The notes beneath the pieces were generated by a model. The model was given only the letters and a program-made list of their open reading frames with translations, did no database searches and was not told the DNA's origin. From NCBI GenBank assembly GCA_964195155.1, contig CAXMOP010000062.1, positions 13,573-77,572 on the forward strand: a stretch of DNA of 64,000 nt, in the 5' to 3' direction. This DNA is from JACZST01 sp964195155. Lineage in GTDB: Bacteria > Actinomycetota > Acidimicrobiia > Spongiisociales > UBA5794. The position numbers and the translations under genes were made by a program. Within the stretch, counting starts at the first letter, position 1, and every line of letters begins with the position of its first letter. This document shows positions 40,655 through 49,268 of this stretch, in pieces.

Positions 40655-43042
40655 ATGACCTGGATCAAGTGGTTCGATGACGTCGGTCTCGAGGACATTG
40701 CCGAGGTCGGCGGCAAGAACGCCTCACTCGGCGAGTTGAGGCGTCATCTGACCGGCGCAGGCGTGAGAGTTCCCGATGGCTTTGCCGTGACGGCCGACGC
40801 ATACAACGCGTTCATTGCGGACAACGACCTCGCCGATCCGATCCTCGAGGTGATCGAAGGCTGGGATCGGGATCGCGTGGACGACCTCCATCAACGGGCA
40901 TCCGCCATCCGCAGCCTGATCACCGGCGGCCTCTTCTCGCCAAGCCTCATCGCAGAGATTCGCGATGCCTATGCCAAGTTGTGTGCCGCGGGGGGAAGTG
41001 ACAGCCTTCCGGTTGCCGTTCGATCGAGCGCAACCGCCGAGGATCTTCCAACCGCGTCCTTCGCCGGCCAGATGGAGACCTACCTCATGGTACGCGGTGA
41101 GGCGGCGGTGCTCGATCGCGTCTGCGCCGCCTTTGCGTCGCTGTTCACCGCACGGGCCATCAACTACCGGGAGGATCTCGGCTTCGACCACCTCGGCGTT
41201 GCCGTCTCGGTCGGGGTCCAGCAGATGGTTCGCTCCGACCTCGCTTCGAGCGGTGTCATCTTCACACTCGACCCGGAGTCCGGCCACCGCGACTTCGTCG
41301 TCGTCACATCGAGTTGGGGCCTCGGCGAGAACGTGGTTCAGGGCACCGTCGGGCCCGACGAGTTCTACGTACACAGACCGACACTCGCCGAGGGGTTTCG
41401 TCCGATTGTGCGAAAGACCGTCGGTACCAAGGAGCTGCGTATGGTGTTCTCCGAAGGCACCGTGGCCAACGAGCCGTCGAGCGCCGCCGACCGTGCACGG
41501 TTCTCTCTCGAGGATGATGAGGTGCTCCGCCTGGCGGAGTGGTCGGTTGCCATCGAGCGGCATTACTCCATCGAGCGTGGACGGGACACTCCGATGGACA
41601 TCGAATGGGCCAAGGACGGCGTCACCGGCGACCTGTACATCGTTCAGGCCCGGCCCGAAACGGTGCACAGCCAGAAGACCGGGCCGACGTTCCACCGTTT
41701 TCGACTTGACGAAGACGGCAGCGTGCTCACCACGGGGATCGCCATCGGCAACCGCATCGCGGCGGGGAGGCCGAGGATCATCGCCGACCCGGGCGAGATG
41801 GCTCGGTTCCGAGACGGCGAGGTGCTGGTCACGACCTCCACCGATCCGGACTGGGAGCCGATCATGGCTCGCGCCGCCGCCATCGTGACCGAACGCGGCG
41901 GCCGCACCTCACACGCCGCCATCGTGTCGCGGGAGCTCGGCGTCCCCGCTGTGGTGGGAACCGGCGACGCCTGCTCGGCGATTCCCGAGGACGGCGAAGT
42001 GACTGTCTCCTGCGCCGATGCCGGCGCCGGCACCGTGTATGCAGGGTCGCTCCGTTTCTCGGCGATCGAGATTGACCCGTCGAAGCTCGACCGACCGAGA
42101 ACGAAGATCCTGCTCAATACCGGTGACCCGGCGCGGGCACTCTCTCTGAGCCGTCTCCCCGTCGATGGAGTAGGGCTCGCCAGGATGGAGTTCATCCTGG
42201 CCGGGGCGATCGGGGTGCATCCGCTGGCGTTGACGCGCTACGACGAACTACTTCCCGACGTGCAGAATCGGGTGGACGAGATCACCGCTGGCTACGAGGA
42301 CCGGACGATGTTTTTCGTCGACCGCCTGGCCCAGGGCATCGGCACCATCGCCGCCGCCTTCTATCCGCGACCGGTCACCCTTCGGCTATCGGACCTCAAG
42401 AGCAACGAATACTCGGCGCTGATCGGGGGAGTCCAGTTCGAGCCGGTCGAAGAGAACCCGATGCTGGGTTGGAGGGGAGCGAGCCGGTACTACCACGCTG
42501 ACTATCGGGAGGGGTTCGAACTGGAGCTGGAGGCGGTGAAGCGGGTGCGAACGGTTTTCGGGCTCACCAACCTGAAGCTGATGATTCCCTTCTGTCGCAC
42601 GATCGAGGAGGCGAAGCGGGTCCTCGACGTGATGGCCGACAACGGGCTGCGTCGGGGCGAGGACGGGCTCGAGGTGTGGGTAATGGCTGAGCTGCCGTCC
42701 AATGTCCTCGACGCCGATCGGTTTGCTCAGCTCTTCGACGGGTTCAGCATCGGCTCCAACGACCTCACCCAGCTCGTGCTCGGCGTCGATCGCGACTCTG
42801 AGCTGGTAGCCCCGCTCTTCGACGAACGCAACCATGCCGTGAAACGGGCCTGCGTCATGCTGCTCGAGGCAGCGGCGCGAAACGGGAGGCCGGTCGGTAT
42901 CTGTGGCCAGGCGCCATCGGACTACCCGGAGTTCGCCGCCTTCCTGGTCGACCGTGGCATCGATTCGTTGAGCCTGAGTTCGGATGCCGTCGTTGAGACC
43001 ATGGCCATTGTTACCAAGATCGAACGGGCGCGGGCTCGCTGA
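40655..43042 (+). CDS. ppsA: Phosphoenolpyruvate synthase
   Basis: 795 aa (E. coli PpsA is 792). The N-terminal ATP-grasp begins DVGLEDIAEVGGKNASLGEL, with AVRSSATAEDLPTASFAGQM. The phosphohistidine domain has TERGGRTSHAAIVSRELGVP, and the C-terminal PEP/pyruvate barrel ends with SIGSNDLTQLVLGVDRDS and GICGQAPSDYPEFAAFLVDR. It makes PEP from pyruvate, ATP and water. Gap to the Usp gene is 89 bp. It may be the exit from POR-derived pyruvate toward gluconeogenesis and PEP carboxylase. Confidence 0.95.
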   Translation: MTWIKWFDDVGLEDIAEVGGKNASLGELRRHLTGAGVRVPDGFAVTADAYNAFIADNDLADPILEVIEGWDRDRVDDLHQRASAIRSLITGGLFSPSLIAEIRDAYAKLCAAGGSDSLPVAVRSSATAEDLPTASFAGQMETYLMVRGEAAVLDRVCAAFASLFTARAINYREDLGFDHLGVAVSVGVQQMVRSDLASSGVIFTLDPESGHRDFVVVTSSWGLGENVVQGTVGPDEFYVHRPTLAEGFRPIVRKTVGTKELRMVFSEGTVANEPSSAADRARFSLEDDEVLRLAEWSVAIERHYSIERGRDTPMDIEWAKDGVTGDLYIVQARPETVHSQKTGPTFHRFRLDEDGSVLTTGIAIGNRIAAGRPRIIADPGEMARFRDGEVLVTTSTDPDWEPIMARAAAIVTERGGRTSHAAIVSRELGVPAVVGTGDACSAIPEDGEVTVSCADAGAGTVYAGSLRFSAIEIDPSKLDRPRTKILLNTGDPARALSLSRLPVDGVGLARMEFILAGAIGVHPLALTRYDELLPDVQNRVDEITAGYEDRTMFFVDRLAQGIGTIAAAFYPRPVTLRLSDLKSNEYSALIGGVQFEPVEENPMLGWRGASRYYHADYREGFELELEAVKRVRTVFGLTNLKLMIPFCRTIEEAKRVLDVMADNGLRRGEDGLEVWVMAELPSNVLDADRFAQLFDGFSIGSNDLTQLVLGVDRDSELVAPLFDERNHAVKRACVMLLEAAARNGRPVGICGQAPSDYPEFAAFLVDRGIDSLSLSSDAVVETMAIVTKIERARAR

Positions 43043-43101
43043 GCTATCGAAGGGGGCTCCCAAGAGCGTGCCCCTCTGCGCTACGGCTGGCGCCGCAGCG
43101 C

Positions 43102-43127
43102 GTCTCCCCCGCCGGGGCGGGGGAGAC
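43102..43127. terminator. Hairpin between convergent ppsA and the molybdoenzyme gene
   Basis: GTCTCCCCCGCC (43102-43113) and GGCGGGGGAGAC (43116-43127) form a perfect 12-bp stem with a minimal loop. No T run follows on either strand. Its place between two convergent stops fits a bidirectional terminator, but the sequence also belongs to the CCTCCCC hairpin family of the window. Confidence 0.6.
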
Positions 43128-43141
43128 GAGGAAAGCGAAGC

Positions 43142-45634
43142 TCAGCCCTCGGGGCCGGCGGGAGCCAGGTTTCGGGGCGCGAAGGACATCGTCTCCTTCA
43201 GGTCGGTGGTGCCGATCTTGGTGACCTTCCCCTTGCCGAGCTTGAAGTTGTAACGCAGGCTGAGCGGCTGCAGGCTGGTGTCCGCCGAGGTCACTGCATT
43301 GGATGGGCTTCCCGGGTAGAGGAAGTAGGTGAACGTGACTCCGGGCGGGACGATGTCGGAGACGTAGGCGGCTGCCGTGAAACTGCCGGTGGTCTTGTTG
43401 CCGAGCTGATCGAGCACGTTGTCCGACTCGATCGAGAGCAGGTCGCCGCTCTCCACACCCCAGGCTGCGGCGTCGTCGGGATGGACCTCGAGGAAGTTCA
43501 TCGGCCAACGCTCCTTTGATATCTGGCGCCTGGCATGGTCGAACAGGTTGTTCCATAGGGCGTTGATTCGGCCGTTGATCACCCACACCTCACCGGAGGT
43601 CGGGCCGAGGATGTCGTTGCGTTCCTTGACCGCGTCCCAATCGGCGAACACGAAATTGGCCTTCCCCGAGTCGGTCTTGAACTGCAGGTCTTCGTGCAGC
43701 CGCACCGTCTCGATCAGCTCTCCGTTTTCGAGGCTGAGGGGAGTCTGCAGACCCTGGGTCCCATAGGTTGCAAGGAGATCGTGGCCGCGGACCCCTTCGG
43801 CCTTCGCCTTTTCCACGAGAGCGGCGAAGTCTCGGCGCCCGCCGGCCGACTTCGGTGACGCCTCCTCGAAGATCTCGTTGGTGTCCTTCCAGTCGAAGCC
43901 TGCGAAACCCATCCGTTGGGCAACCATGGAGAAGATCTTCCAGTCGGGAATGGCGTCGCCCGGCGGGTCCATGATCTTGTCGTAGATCCGTAGCCGACGC
44001 TCGGCGTTGTTCCTGGCGTAGGTGTCCTCGCCCCAGGCGCCCGCGGCGAGAATGATGTCGGCGGATGGGGTCGACTCGTTCGGGTAGATCTCCTGGTGGG
44101 CGATGACGAGCCCGCCGGCGTCGATGCGCTCCTTGAGCTGGCGCAGGACCGTGGCAGGATCCGTCGAGTCGACCTCGGGCCCCATCGAGGTGAGATCGGC
44201 GACCCGCTTCCGCAGCGCCTGGGTCGCACCCATGGCTCCGAGCCAGTTGGTGCCGACCACCCAACGGAATCTGGTGTTGCCTTCGACGAGCCAGCGCTCG
44301 GTGTCCATCTCTATCGGGTGGCCCTCGAAGGAATGCGGCGACTTGTCAAGCGGGTAGCCCGCGGCCTTCTGCCCACCGCGTTGATGGCCGCCCATACGGC
44401 CGGTACCCCGGCCGGGGCGTCCGGTGGCGCCGAGGAGGGCGCCCAGGCTCCCGATCGCCGCGGTGTTCTCGTAGTTGTGCGACCAGTAGACGCCCTTCTC
44501 GAACAAGAGCATCGTCTTGGGCCGTTCACCCCCGGCGCCGGTCATCATTTCGGCGGCCATCCGGATCTTCGCCGCAGGCACTCCGGTTGCTCGCTCGGCC
44601 CCCTCCAGGGTGAAGTCGTCTTCGGAGAACAGGTACCGGCTGAACTCGTCGAAGGAGCGGCCGAACTGCACTCTGCGCCACTTCCCTTCCTGGTCGAGCT
44701 CGGCTCGAGAGGCGATGTGATCGCGCACGAACTCGGTGTCCTCCCATCCATTGGCGATGATCTCGCGGGCGATTGCCGAGTACAGCGCCGTATCCGTGCC
44801 GGGCATCAGCTGGAGATGAAGCCCGCCGTGGTTCTCGGCGTAGGCGGCGGTGAAAGTCTTTCTCGGGTCGACATAGATGATCTTGGCTCCGCCCGCCTGC
44901 TGCCAGGTGGTGAAGCGAACCGTTTTGGTCTCGTATGGATCGGAGCCGGCGATGAAGAGGACGTCGGCCTCCTTGTCGTCGGCGAACGCGGTACCGAAGG
45001 CGTCGATGCCGACATCGGACAGGCCGGGAACGTCGTCTCCCTCGGCCGGTGCGTGGTGCGGCGAGTAGTTCGGGGTTCCGATCTCACCGAGGGCCAGCTT
45101 GGAGGCGGCGAAGACGTTCTCGTAGAACTGGTATGAGTAGATCTTCATCCCCCAGGCCAGCTCGCCGTAGCTGTCGATGACATGGTGGGACAATTCGGCC
45201 ATGAGGTCGATCGCCATTTCCCACGAGATCGGGAGGTGCTGGCCGCGGACCTTGAGCATTGGCGTGAGGTAGCGATCCGAGGTCGGGCCGGTCTGTCGGT
45301 ACAGCTTCTGGGCGAGGGCGCCACCGCGTACCGAGTGGGTGCCGCCGACGTTCACCACGGCTGAATCGCCGTCAGGAATGATGATCACGTTGGTCTGAAT
45401 GCCGTTGCGCTCGATCACCGTGTGCATGTTCTGTGAGGGCCACTTCCCCGACAGGGCCGGCCCCGGGAAGTCGATACCGAGGGCGTTCTCTTCGGCTTTT
45501 CGCCCGCCGCTGATCCCGGCCGGCCACAGGTACACCTTGTAGCCGCAAGCCACCGGGCAGTATTCACAGCAGGTGGTCTTCACCTCTGCGTCCGGTGGGG
45601 GGAGCGGGACGAAGGCCGGGTTCGCTTCGGTCAT
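43142..45634 (-). CDS. Arsenite-oxidase-like (AioA/IdrA clade) molybdopterin large subunit
   Basis: 830 aa, matching AioA length. The cluster motif C23-x2-C26-x3-C30 (TCCEYCPVACGYKVYLWP) fits the 3Fe-4S pattern of AioA, and there is no TAT signal, as in AioA, which rides on the Rieske subunit. GTGRMGGHQRGGQK keeps the Arg-x3-His that binds arsenite. However, the other substrate segment (NRPAYNSECHATREMG in the classical enzyme, from memory) is replaced by PHHAPAEGDDVPGLSDVG, so the substrate could be something else, for example iodate as in IdrA. Overlaps the Rieske gene by 4 bp. Confidence 0.82.
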   Translation of the reverse strand: MTEANPAFVPLPPPDAEVKTTCCEYCPVACGYKVYLWPAGISGGRKAEENALGIDFPGPALSGKWPSQNMHTVIERNGIQTNVIIIPDGDSAVVNVGGTHSVRGGALAQKLYRQTGPTSDRYLTPMLKVRGQHLPISWEMAIDLMAELSHHVIDSYGELAWGMKIYSYQFYENVFAASKLALGEIGTPNYSPHHAPAEGDDVPGLSDVGIDAFGTAFADDKEADVLFIAGSDPYETKTVRFTTWQQAGGAKIIYVDPRKTFTAAYAENHGGLHLQLMPGTDTALYSAIAREIIANGWEDTEFVRDHIASRAELDQEGKWRRVQFGRSFDEFSRYLFSEDDFTLEGAERATGVPAAKIRMAAEMMTGAGGERPKTMLLFEKGVYWSHNYENTAAIGSLGALLGATGRPGRGTGRMGGHQRGGQKAAGYPLDKSPHSFEGHPIEMDTERWLVEGNTRFRWVVGTNWLGAMGATQALRKRVADLTSMGPEVDSTDPATVLRQLKERIDAGGLVIAHQEIYPNESTPSADIILAAGAWGEDTYARNNAERRLRIYDKIMDPPGDAIPDWKIFSMVAQRMGFAGFDWKDTNEIFEEASPKSAGGRRDFAALVEKAKAEGVRGHDLLATYGTQGLQTPLSLENGELIETVRLHEDLQFKTDSGKANFVFADWDAVKERNDILGPTSGEVWVINGRINALWNNLFDHARRQISKERWPMNFLEVHPDDAAAWGVESGDLLSIESDNVLDQLGNKTTGSFTAAAYVSDIVPPGVTFTYFLYPGSPSNAVTSADTSLQPLSLRYNFKLGKGKVTKIGTTDLKETMSFAPRNLAPAGPEG

Positions 45635-46188
45635 ACCCGCTCACCCACCAGCTCGCCTCCCTGAAGCGTGTTGTCGAACCCGTAAACCAGGCGGAACACG
45701 CCGTCGGCGTAGACCGCGTCGTCGTCGACGCTGAGCAGCAGCTGCGGCAGGTCCTGGGTCGCCTGGCCAAGTGTGACCATGCCGCCGTGGACCAAATCGA
45801 ACGTTGAATAGTGACAGGGGCAGGGCCCGAGGATCTTGTACTCGTGCTGGTACTCGGAGATGGCGCATCCCATGTGGGTGCACAGGCGGCTGAAAGCAAC
45901 GATGTCGCCGTCGGGACCCACTCCGCCGATCACCGGTTCGCCCATCTTGACCAGCATGCTGGATTGGCCCACCTGGGGGTAGTCGAAGAGTACGGGTATG
46001 CCCTCCTCCAGCTCAGACAGGCCGGCGACCTTCAGCCGCGGAAAGAATCCAACGATCGCTGCGGTCTGGCCCCCGCTCGCCGTTTCTCGACTGGCCAACC
46101 CGATCGGTACCAGGACGCCCATGGCTACGACGGCGCCGGTGGCGCCGCCGAGGAACAAGAACTCTCTTCGGGTGAAGGGCAGGGCCAA
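45631..46188 (-). CDS. Rieske subunit of the arsenite-oxidase-like enzyme (AioB-like)
   Basis: 185 aa. TAT signal FTRREFLFLGGATGAVVAMG at the N-terminus. The Rieske 2Fe-2S ligands are in CTHMGCAISEY and CPCHYSTFDLVHGG, near residues 102 and 122. It sends the large subunit out of the cytoplasm and passes electrons to a cytochrome. The order Rieske then large subunit is that of aioBA. The ATG has AAAAGGAGGTTG upstream. The cytochrome c gene starts 84 bp away on the other strand. Confidence 0.9.
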   Translation of the reverse strand: MALPFTRREFLFLGGATGAVVAMGVLVPIGLASRETASGGQTAAIVGFFPRLKVAGLSELEEGIPVLFDYPQVGQSSMLVKMGEPVIGGVGPDGDIVAFSRLCTHMGCAISEYQHEYKILGPCPCHYSTFDLVHGGMVTLGQATQDLPQLLLSVDDDAVYADGVFRLVYGFDNTLQGGELVGERV

Positions 46189-46231
46189 CCTCCTTTTGCG
46201 ACATGGTTGCGTTCGCCTGCATCCGATCCTA

Positions 46232-46245
46232 GGGCCGAAGGTCTC
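46232..46245. promoter_or_regulatory. DosR-box-like site between Rieske and cytochrome c genes
   Basis: GGGCCGAAGGTCTC shares 10 of 14 bases with the site upstream of nifJ, and its reverse (GAGACCTTCGGCCC) agrees with 10 of 13 fixed bases of the DosR core. It lies 27 bp before the cytochrome start and 43 bp before the Rieske start, so it could serve both. Confidence 0.4.
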
Positions 46246-46272
46246 TATGCACCCGTGCGTCGCTCCACTTCG

Positions 46273-46764
46273 ATGGCTACCGTGACCGAAATCGCTGAGA
46301 AGACTCCGGTGGTGATCCCGGACGATGAGCTACCGGCCCCAGGCCGCTTGGCGTTCTTTGTTTTCGGGGTGCTCGCCGGACTGGTGGCGACCTTCGTCGT
46401 CGGCATGCTGGTCCTGATGCAGAACGATCCGCTTGGCCCAGCGGCGCGGCGCTTGGTGCCGACGACCGAAGCACCCCTTGGCCCCGGCGATCCAATCGGC
46501 GGCGAGGACGTCTACGCCTCGACCTGCGCGTCGTGTCATGGTGCCAACGGCGAGGGGGTGACGGGGCTTGGGCTCCCGCTGGCTTCGAGCGAGTTCGTGC
46601 AGTCGATGACCGATGCTCAGCTGGTCACGTTCATCGAGGCCGGGCGCGACGCCGCCCACCCGGACAACACCACGGGGGTTGCGATGCCCCCGAGAGGCGG
46701 CAACCCATCGCTAACCGACCCCGACCTGGCCGACGTCGTGGCGTTTCTGCGAACGATGCAGTAA
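46273..46764 (+). CDS. Membrane-anchored class I cytochrome c
   Basis: 163 aa from ATG 46273. One membrane helix (LAFFVFGVLAGLVATFVVGM, residues about 26-48) anchors a single cytochrome domain. The heme motif CASCH is at Cys85-Cys88-His89, and the Met ligand is probably in VAMPPRGG near residue 134. The end DPDLADVVAFLRTMQ is the usual last helix. Divergent from the Rieske/large-subunit pair, it is the likely electron acceptor of that enzyme and would pass electrons to a terminal oxidase. Confidence 0.9.
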   Translation: MATVTEIAEKTPVVIPDDELPAPGRLAFFVFGVLAGLVATFVVGMLVLMQNDPLGPAARRLVPTTEAPLGPGDPIGGEDVYASTCASCHGANGEGVTGLGLPLASSEFVQSMTDAQLVTFIEAGRDAAHPDNTTGVAMPPRGGNPSLTDPDLADVVAFLRTMQ

Positions 46765-46904
46765 CTGCCGGCAGTTCGAGAGTCCGGATCCGGAGAAGTC
46801 GATTGGCGCCGCCGCTGCGCCCGATCCTCAGGGTCTTAATGCCCTACAGCCGCTTGCGCCGGCTCCGTAGGGTCGGTGGAGGCGAACACCCAGGAGGGTT
46901 GGGC

Positions 46905-47102
46905 ATGGAGCTGCCTGCCAGGGAGATCTGGACCGTGATCCACGGCCTCGTGCTTGGCACGATCCTTCTGCTTGCTTTTGCGGGGGGCTTGACCGGGTTA
47001 TGGAGCCTTCGGCCAGGGTATATGACTGCGAAGGGCATCAAGGAGCGGATGGGCCGGCTATACGTCGGTGTCTGGGCGCCGTGGTTCGAGCTCTTCGAAT
47101 GA
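46905..47102 (+). CDS. Small membrane protein (65 aa) following cytochrome c
   Basis: ATG 46905 has the ribosome site AGGAGGG and encodes 65 aa. A single strongly hydrophobic helix (WTVIHGLVLGTILLLAFAGG) carries one histidine, and the tail LYVGVWAPWFELFE is aromatic. Not recognised; the pattern IHG-x-VLG recalls the first helix of some cytochrome b or quinol-oxidising subunits. It overlaps the next small gene by 4 bp. Confidence 0.6.
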   Translation: MELPAREIWTVIHGLVLGTILLLAFAGGLTGLWSLRPGYMTAKGIKERMGRLYVGVWAPWFELFE

Positions 47103-47326
47103 CCGATCGATCGGGCCGCGCCGATCTCGTCTCCGCCCGGGCCGTAGGGGTCGGTGTCGGGCTGATTGCACTCCAGCTGACCTGGCTGATTGGCAACAGG
47201 GTCACCTCAGCGTTCCGGGACCCACCCGATGGGCCAACCATTGCGTTCACCGCGGCGGTGTTGGTCGGCATCGTGGTCTCGCTGGTTGCCGGGCGCCGGC
47301 TCGCCAGGAAGTCGATCGGGGTCTGA
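47099..47326 (+). CDS. Small membrane protein (75 aa)
   Basis: ATG 47099 overlaps the previous stop (ATGA). The 75 aa contain two hydrophobic helices (AVGVGVGLIALQLTWLIGNR; IAFTAAVLVGIVVSLVAGRR). No family is recognised. It forms a coupled pair with the 65-aa gene and may belong to the electron-transfer unit with cytochrome c, which is inference. Confidence 0.55.
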   Translation: MTDRSGRADLVSARAVGVGVGLIALQLTWLIGNRVTSAFRDPPDGPTIAFTAAVLVGIVVSLVAGRRLARKSIGV

Positions 47327-47377
47327 CCAGCCCGTGGGTGACGTTGCCCGAGGCCACGGCATGGTCAGGCGTCCGAC

Positions 47378-48532
47378 ATGGTCACCGTATTCATGATCGT
47401 TGCCGTTGTGACCCTGAATCGTGGTCGGGGGAGCGGTGCGATCGCTCGCAATCAAGTCATCGCCTTGCAGAGGCGCGGCCACGTCGCCACCCTCGTCCAC
47501 GCTGGCCAGGGACAGGGCGACGTGCCGATCCACGAGGTGCCAATCTCCTCGGACCTTCTTCCTGCCCACGAGTATCTCACCGGCCATGCCGGGCGGCAGC
47601 AGACGGTGTCGTCGATGGACGCCGAGGAAGCGTCCTGGTTCGTCGCCGACTTTGATGCTTCGCTGCGGTCGTTGGACCCGGCGCCCGATCTGATCGTCGG
47701 CCACCACGCCAACATCACCGCAATTGCCACCCAGCATGCCGCGGAACACTTCGGGATCCCCTATGTACTGTTCGTCCACGGCACCGGGATCGAGCCCAGG
47801 TATCACGGCGGCTACGCCGCTGAGATCTGGAGCCAAATCGAAGAAGCGATGAGGTTGGCTTACGCCATCATCGTGACCAACGACTATGTCCGCGACGAGC
47901 TGGTGAAACCGATCGTCGATTTGCCGATTGATCGGTTCCGGATCATTCCTGGTGGCGTTGACCTCACCGCCTACCGGCCAGGGACCGGCGACGAGGTTCG
48001 GCGCCGCTATGACCTCCCCGATTCCTATGTGATCTCGCCCGGTGCGCTCACCGAGCTGAAAGGACCGCAGAACGTGGTGGCGGCGTCAGAGGTGTTTGCC
48101 GATCTGGCTCCGCCGATATTCCTCGGCGATGGCGACCTGCGGGAGCAACTCGAGGCCGAACTGGGGGATCGAGGCCGCTTGCTCGGATATGTCCCGGAGG
48201 TCGATAAGGAGGCACTGATCAGCGCGGCGACTCTGCTCGTGGCGGCACCCGAGAAGCTGGAGCATTTCGGCATGGTGTACGCCGAGGCCCTTGCCGCAGG
48301 AACAGTCCCGGTCGCCTACGAAGGCGGAGGCGTCGGCTCGATCGTAATCCCCGCCGTTGGAGTGCTCACCGAGCGTGCACCCCGTGCCCTGGGCACGGCG
48401 GTGCGTGGCCTGCTCGAGGAACGAGAGCGGCGCTTGCCGATGGCGCAGGCGGCACGGCTCCGCGCCGAATCTCACTTTGACGGGCACCGGCTCGGCGACC
48501 AACTCGTAGATTGGATCGAGACGATCGTCTAG
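47378..48532 (+). CDS. GT4-family glycosyltransferase
   Basis: 384 aa with two Rossmann halves. The first contains NRGRGSGAIARNQVIALQRR (loop for the acceptor), the second VISPGALTELKGPQNVVAAS, with the nucleotide-sugar motif EKLEHFGMVYAEALAAGTVP (E-x7-E of GT4 retaining enzymes). Usual size. Cytoplasmic or peripheral at the membrane. The acyltransferase gene 16 bp downstream suggests that both modify one surface or storage glycan. Donor and acceptor are unknown. Confidence 0.88.
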   Translation: MVTVFMIVAVVTLNRGRGSGAIARNQVIALQRRGHVATLVHAGQGQGDVPIHEVPISSDLLPAHEYLTGHAGRQQTVSSMDAEEASWFVADFDASLRSLDPAPDLIVGHHANITAIATQHAAEHFGIPYVLFVHGTGIEPRYHGGYAAEIWSQIEEAMRLAYAIIVTNDYVRDELVKPIVDLPIDRFRIIPGGVDLTAYRPGTGDEVRRRYDLPDSYVISPGALTELKGPQNVVAASEVFADLAPPIFLGDGDLREQLEAELGDRGRLLGYVPEVDKEALISAATLLVAAPEKLEHFGMVYAEALAAGTVPVAYEGGGVGSIVIPAVGVLTERAPRALGTAVRGLLEERERRLPMAQAARLRAESHFDGHRLGDQLVDWIETIV

Positions 48533-48548
48533 AAAGATAGGAGAGCTC

Positions 48549-49268
48549 ATGGCGGAGCGCGCAGAGGCCGAGGTCCTGGGCGAGTTGGAGGCAAGGGTCC
48601 AATCCGGTGACCTGGTCGGCGGAGCCAATGTCTTCCTCGCACAGGCGAACGACCTCGTCGAAGGCTTCCTCACCACCGGTTCGTTTGGCGTCGCCGAGGA
48701 CCCGTTCGGTGGTGCCGATGCGTCCCTCCTCGTGGACGACCACGCCTACTACCTGATGCTGTGGAGGCTATTCGACCGAATGCCGGCCTCGATGCTGGCC
48801 GACTTCGCCATCAAGGTGCGGCGAATCCTTGCCACCAGGGTTTTCAAGCGCGTCGGCGAGGCCGTCATTTTCCATCACGATGTGTACATCCTGTCGGGGC
48901 GAAACACCGAGATCGGGGACGGGGTCTTCGTGAATCGCGGTGCAACGATCGACGATCGTGGGCCGATCACCGTAGGTGACCATACGATGATTGCCGCAGG
49001 TGCGATCTTGACCACCCACGGACACATTCTCGACGATTTCACCAAGCCGATGCCGTTCGGGGGGCGGACGATGGCCCCGATTGTGATCGGGTCGAACACC
49101 GTCATCGGCTACAACGCCGTCATCATGCCGGGGGTGACCATCGGGGACCGGGTCATCGTGTCGGCGAACGCCGTGGTGACCAAGGACATCCCCGACCGCT
49201 GGGTGGTCGGCGGTCTCCCTGCCAAGAAGATCAAGGAGTTGTTGCCGGGCGACTACCCGCCCCCCTAA
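48549..49268 (+). CDS. Hexapeptide-repeat (left-handed beta-helix) acyltransferase
   Basis: 239 aa from ATG 48549 with GATAGGAGAGC upstream. After about 95 helical residues come the hexapeptide coils (NTEIGDGVFVNRGATIDDRG, ITVGDHTMIAAGAILTTHGH, VIGSNTVIGYNAVIMPGVTI) and the end VVGGLPAKKIKELLPGD, as in LacA/NodL-type O-acetyltransferases. The His in TTHGH is the likely base. It would acetylate a sugar or lipid, probably the product of the upstream glycosyltransferase. Confidence 0.88.
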   Translation: MAERAEAEVLGELEARVQSGDLVGGANVFLAQANDLVEGFLTTGSFGVAEDPFGGADASLLVDDHAYYLMLWRLFDRMPASMLADFAIKVRRILATRVFKRVGEAVIFHHDVYILSGRNTEIGDGVFVNRGATIDDRGPITVGDHTMIAAGAILTTHGHILDDFTKPMPFGGRTMAPIVIGSNTVIGYNAVIMPGVTIGDRVIVSANAVVTKDIPDRWVVGGLPAKKIKELLPGDYPPP

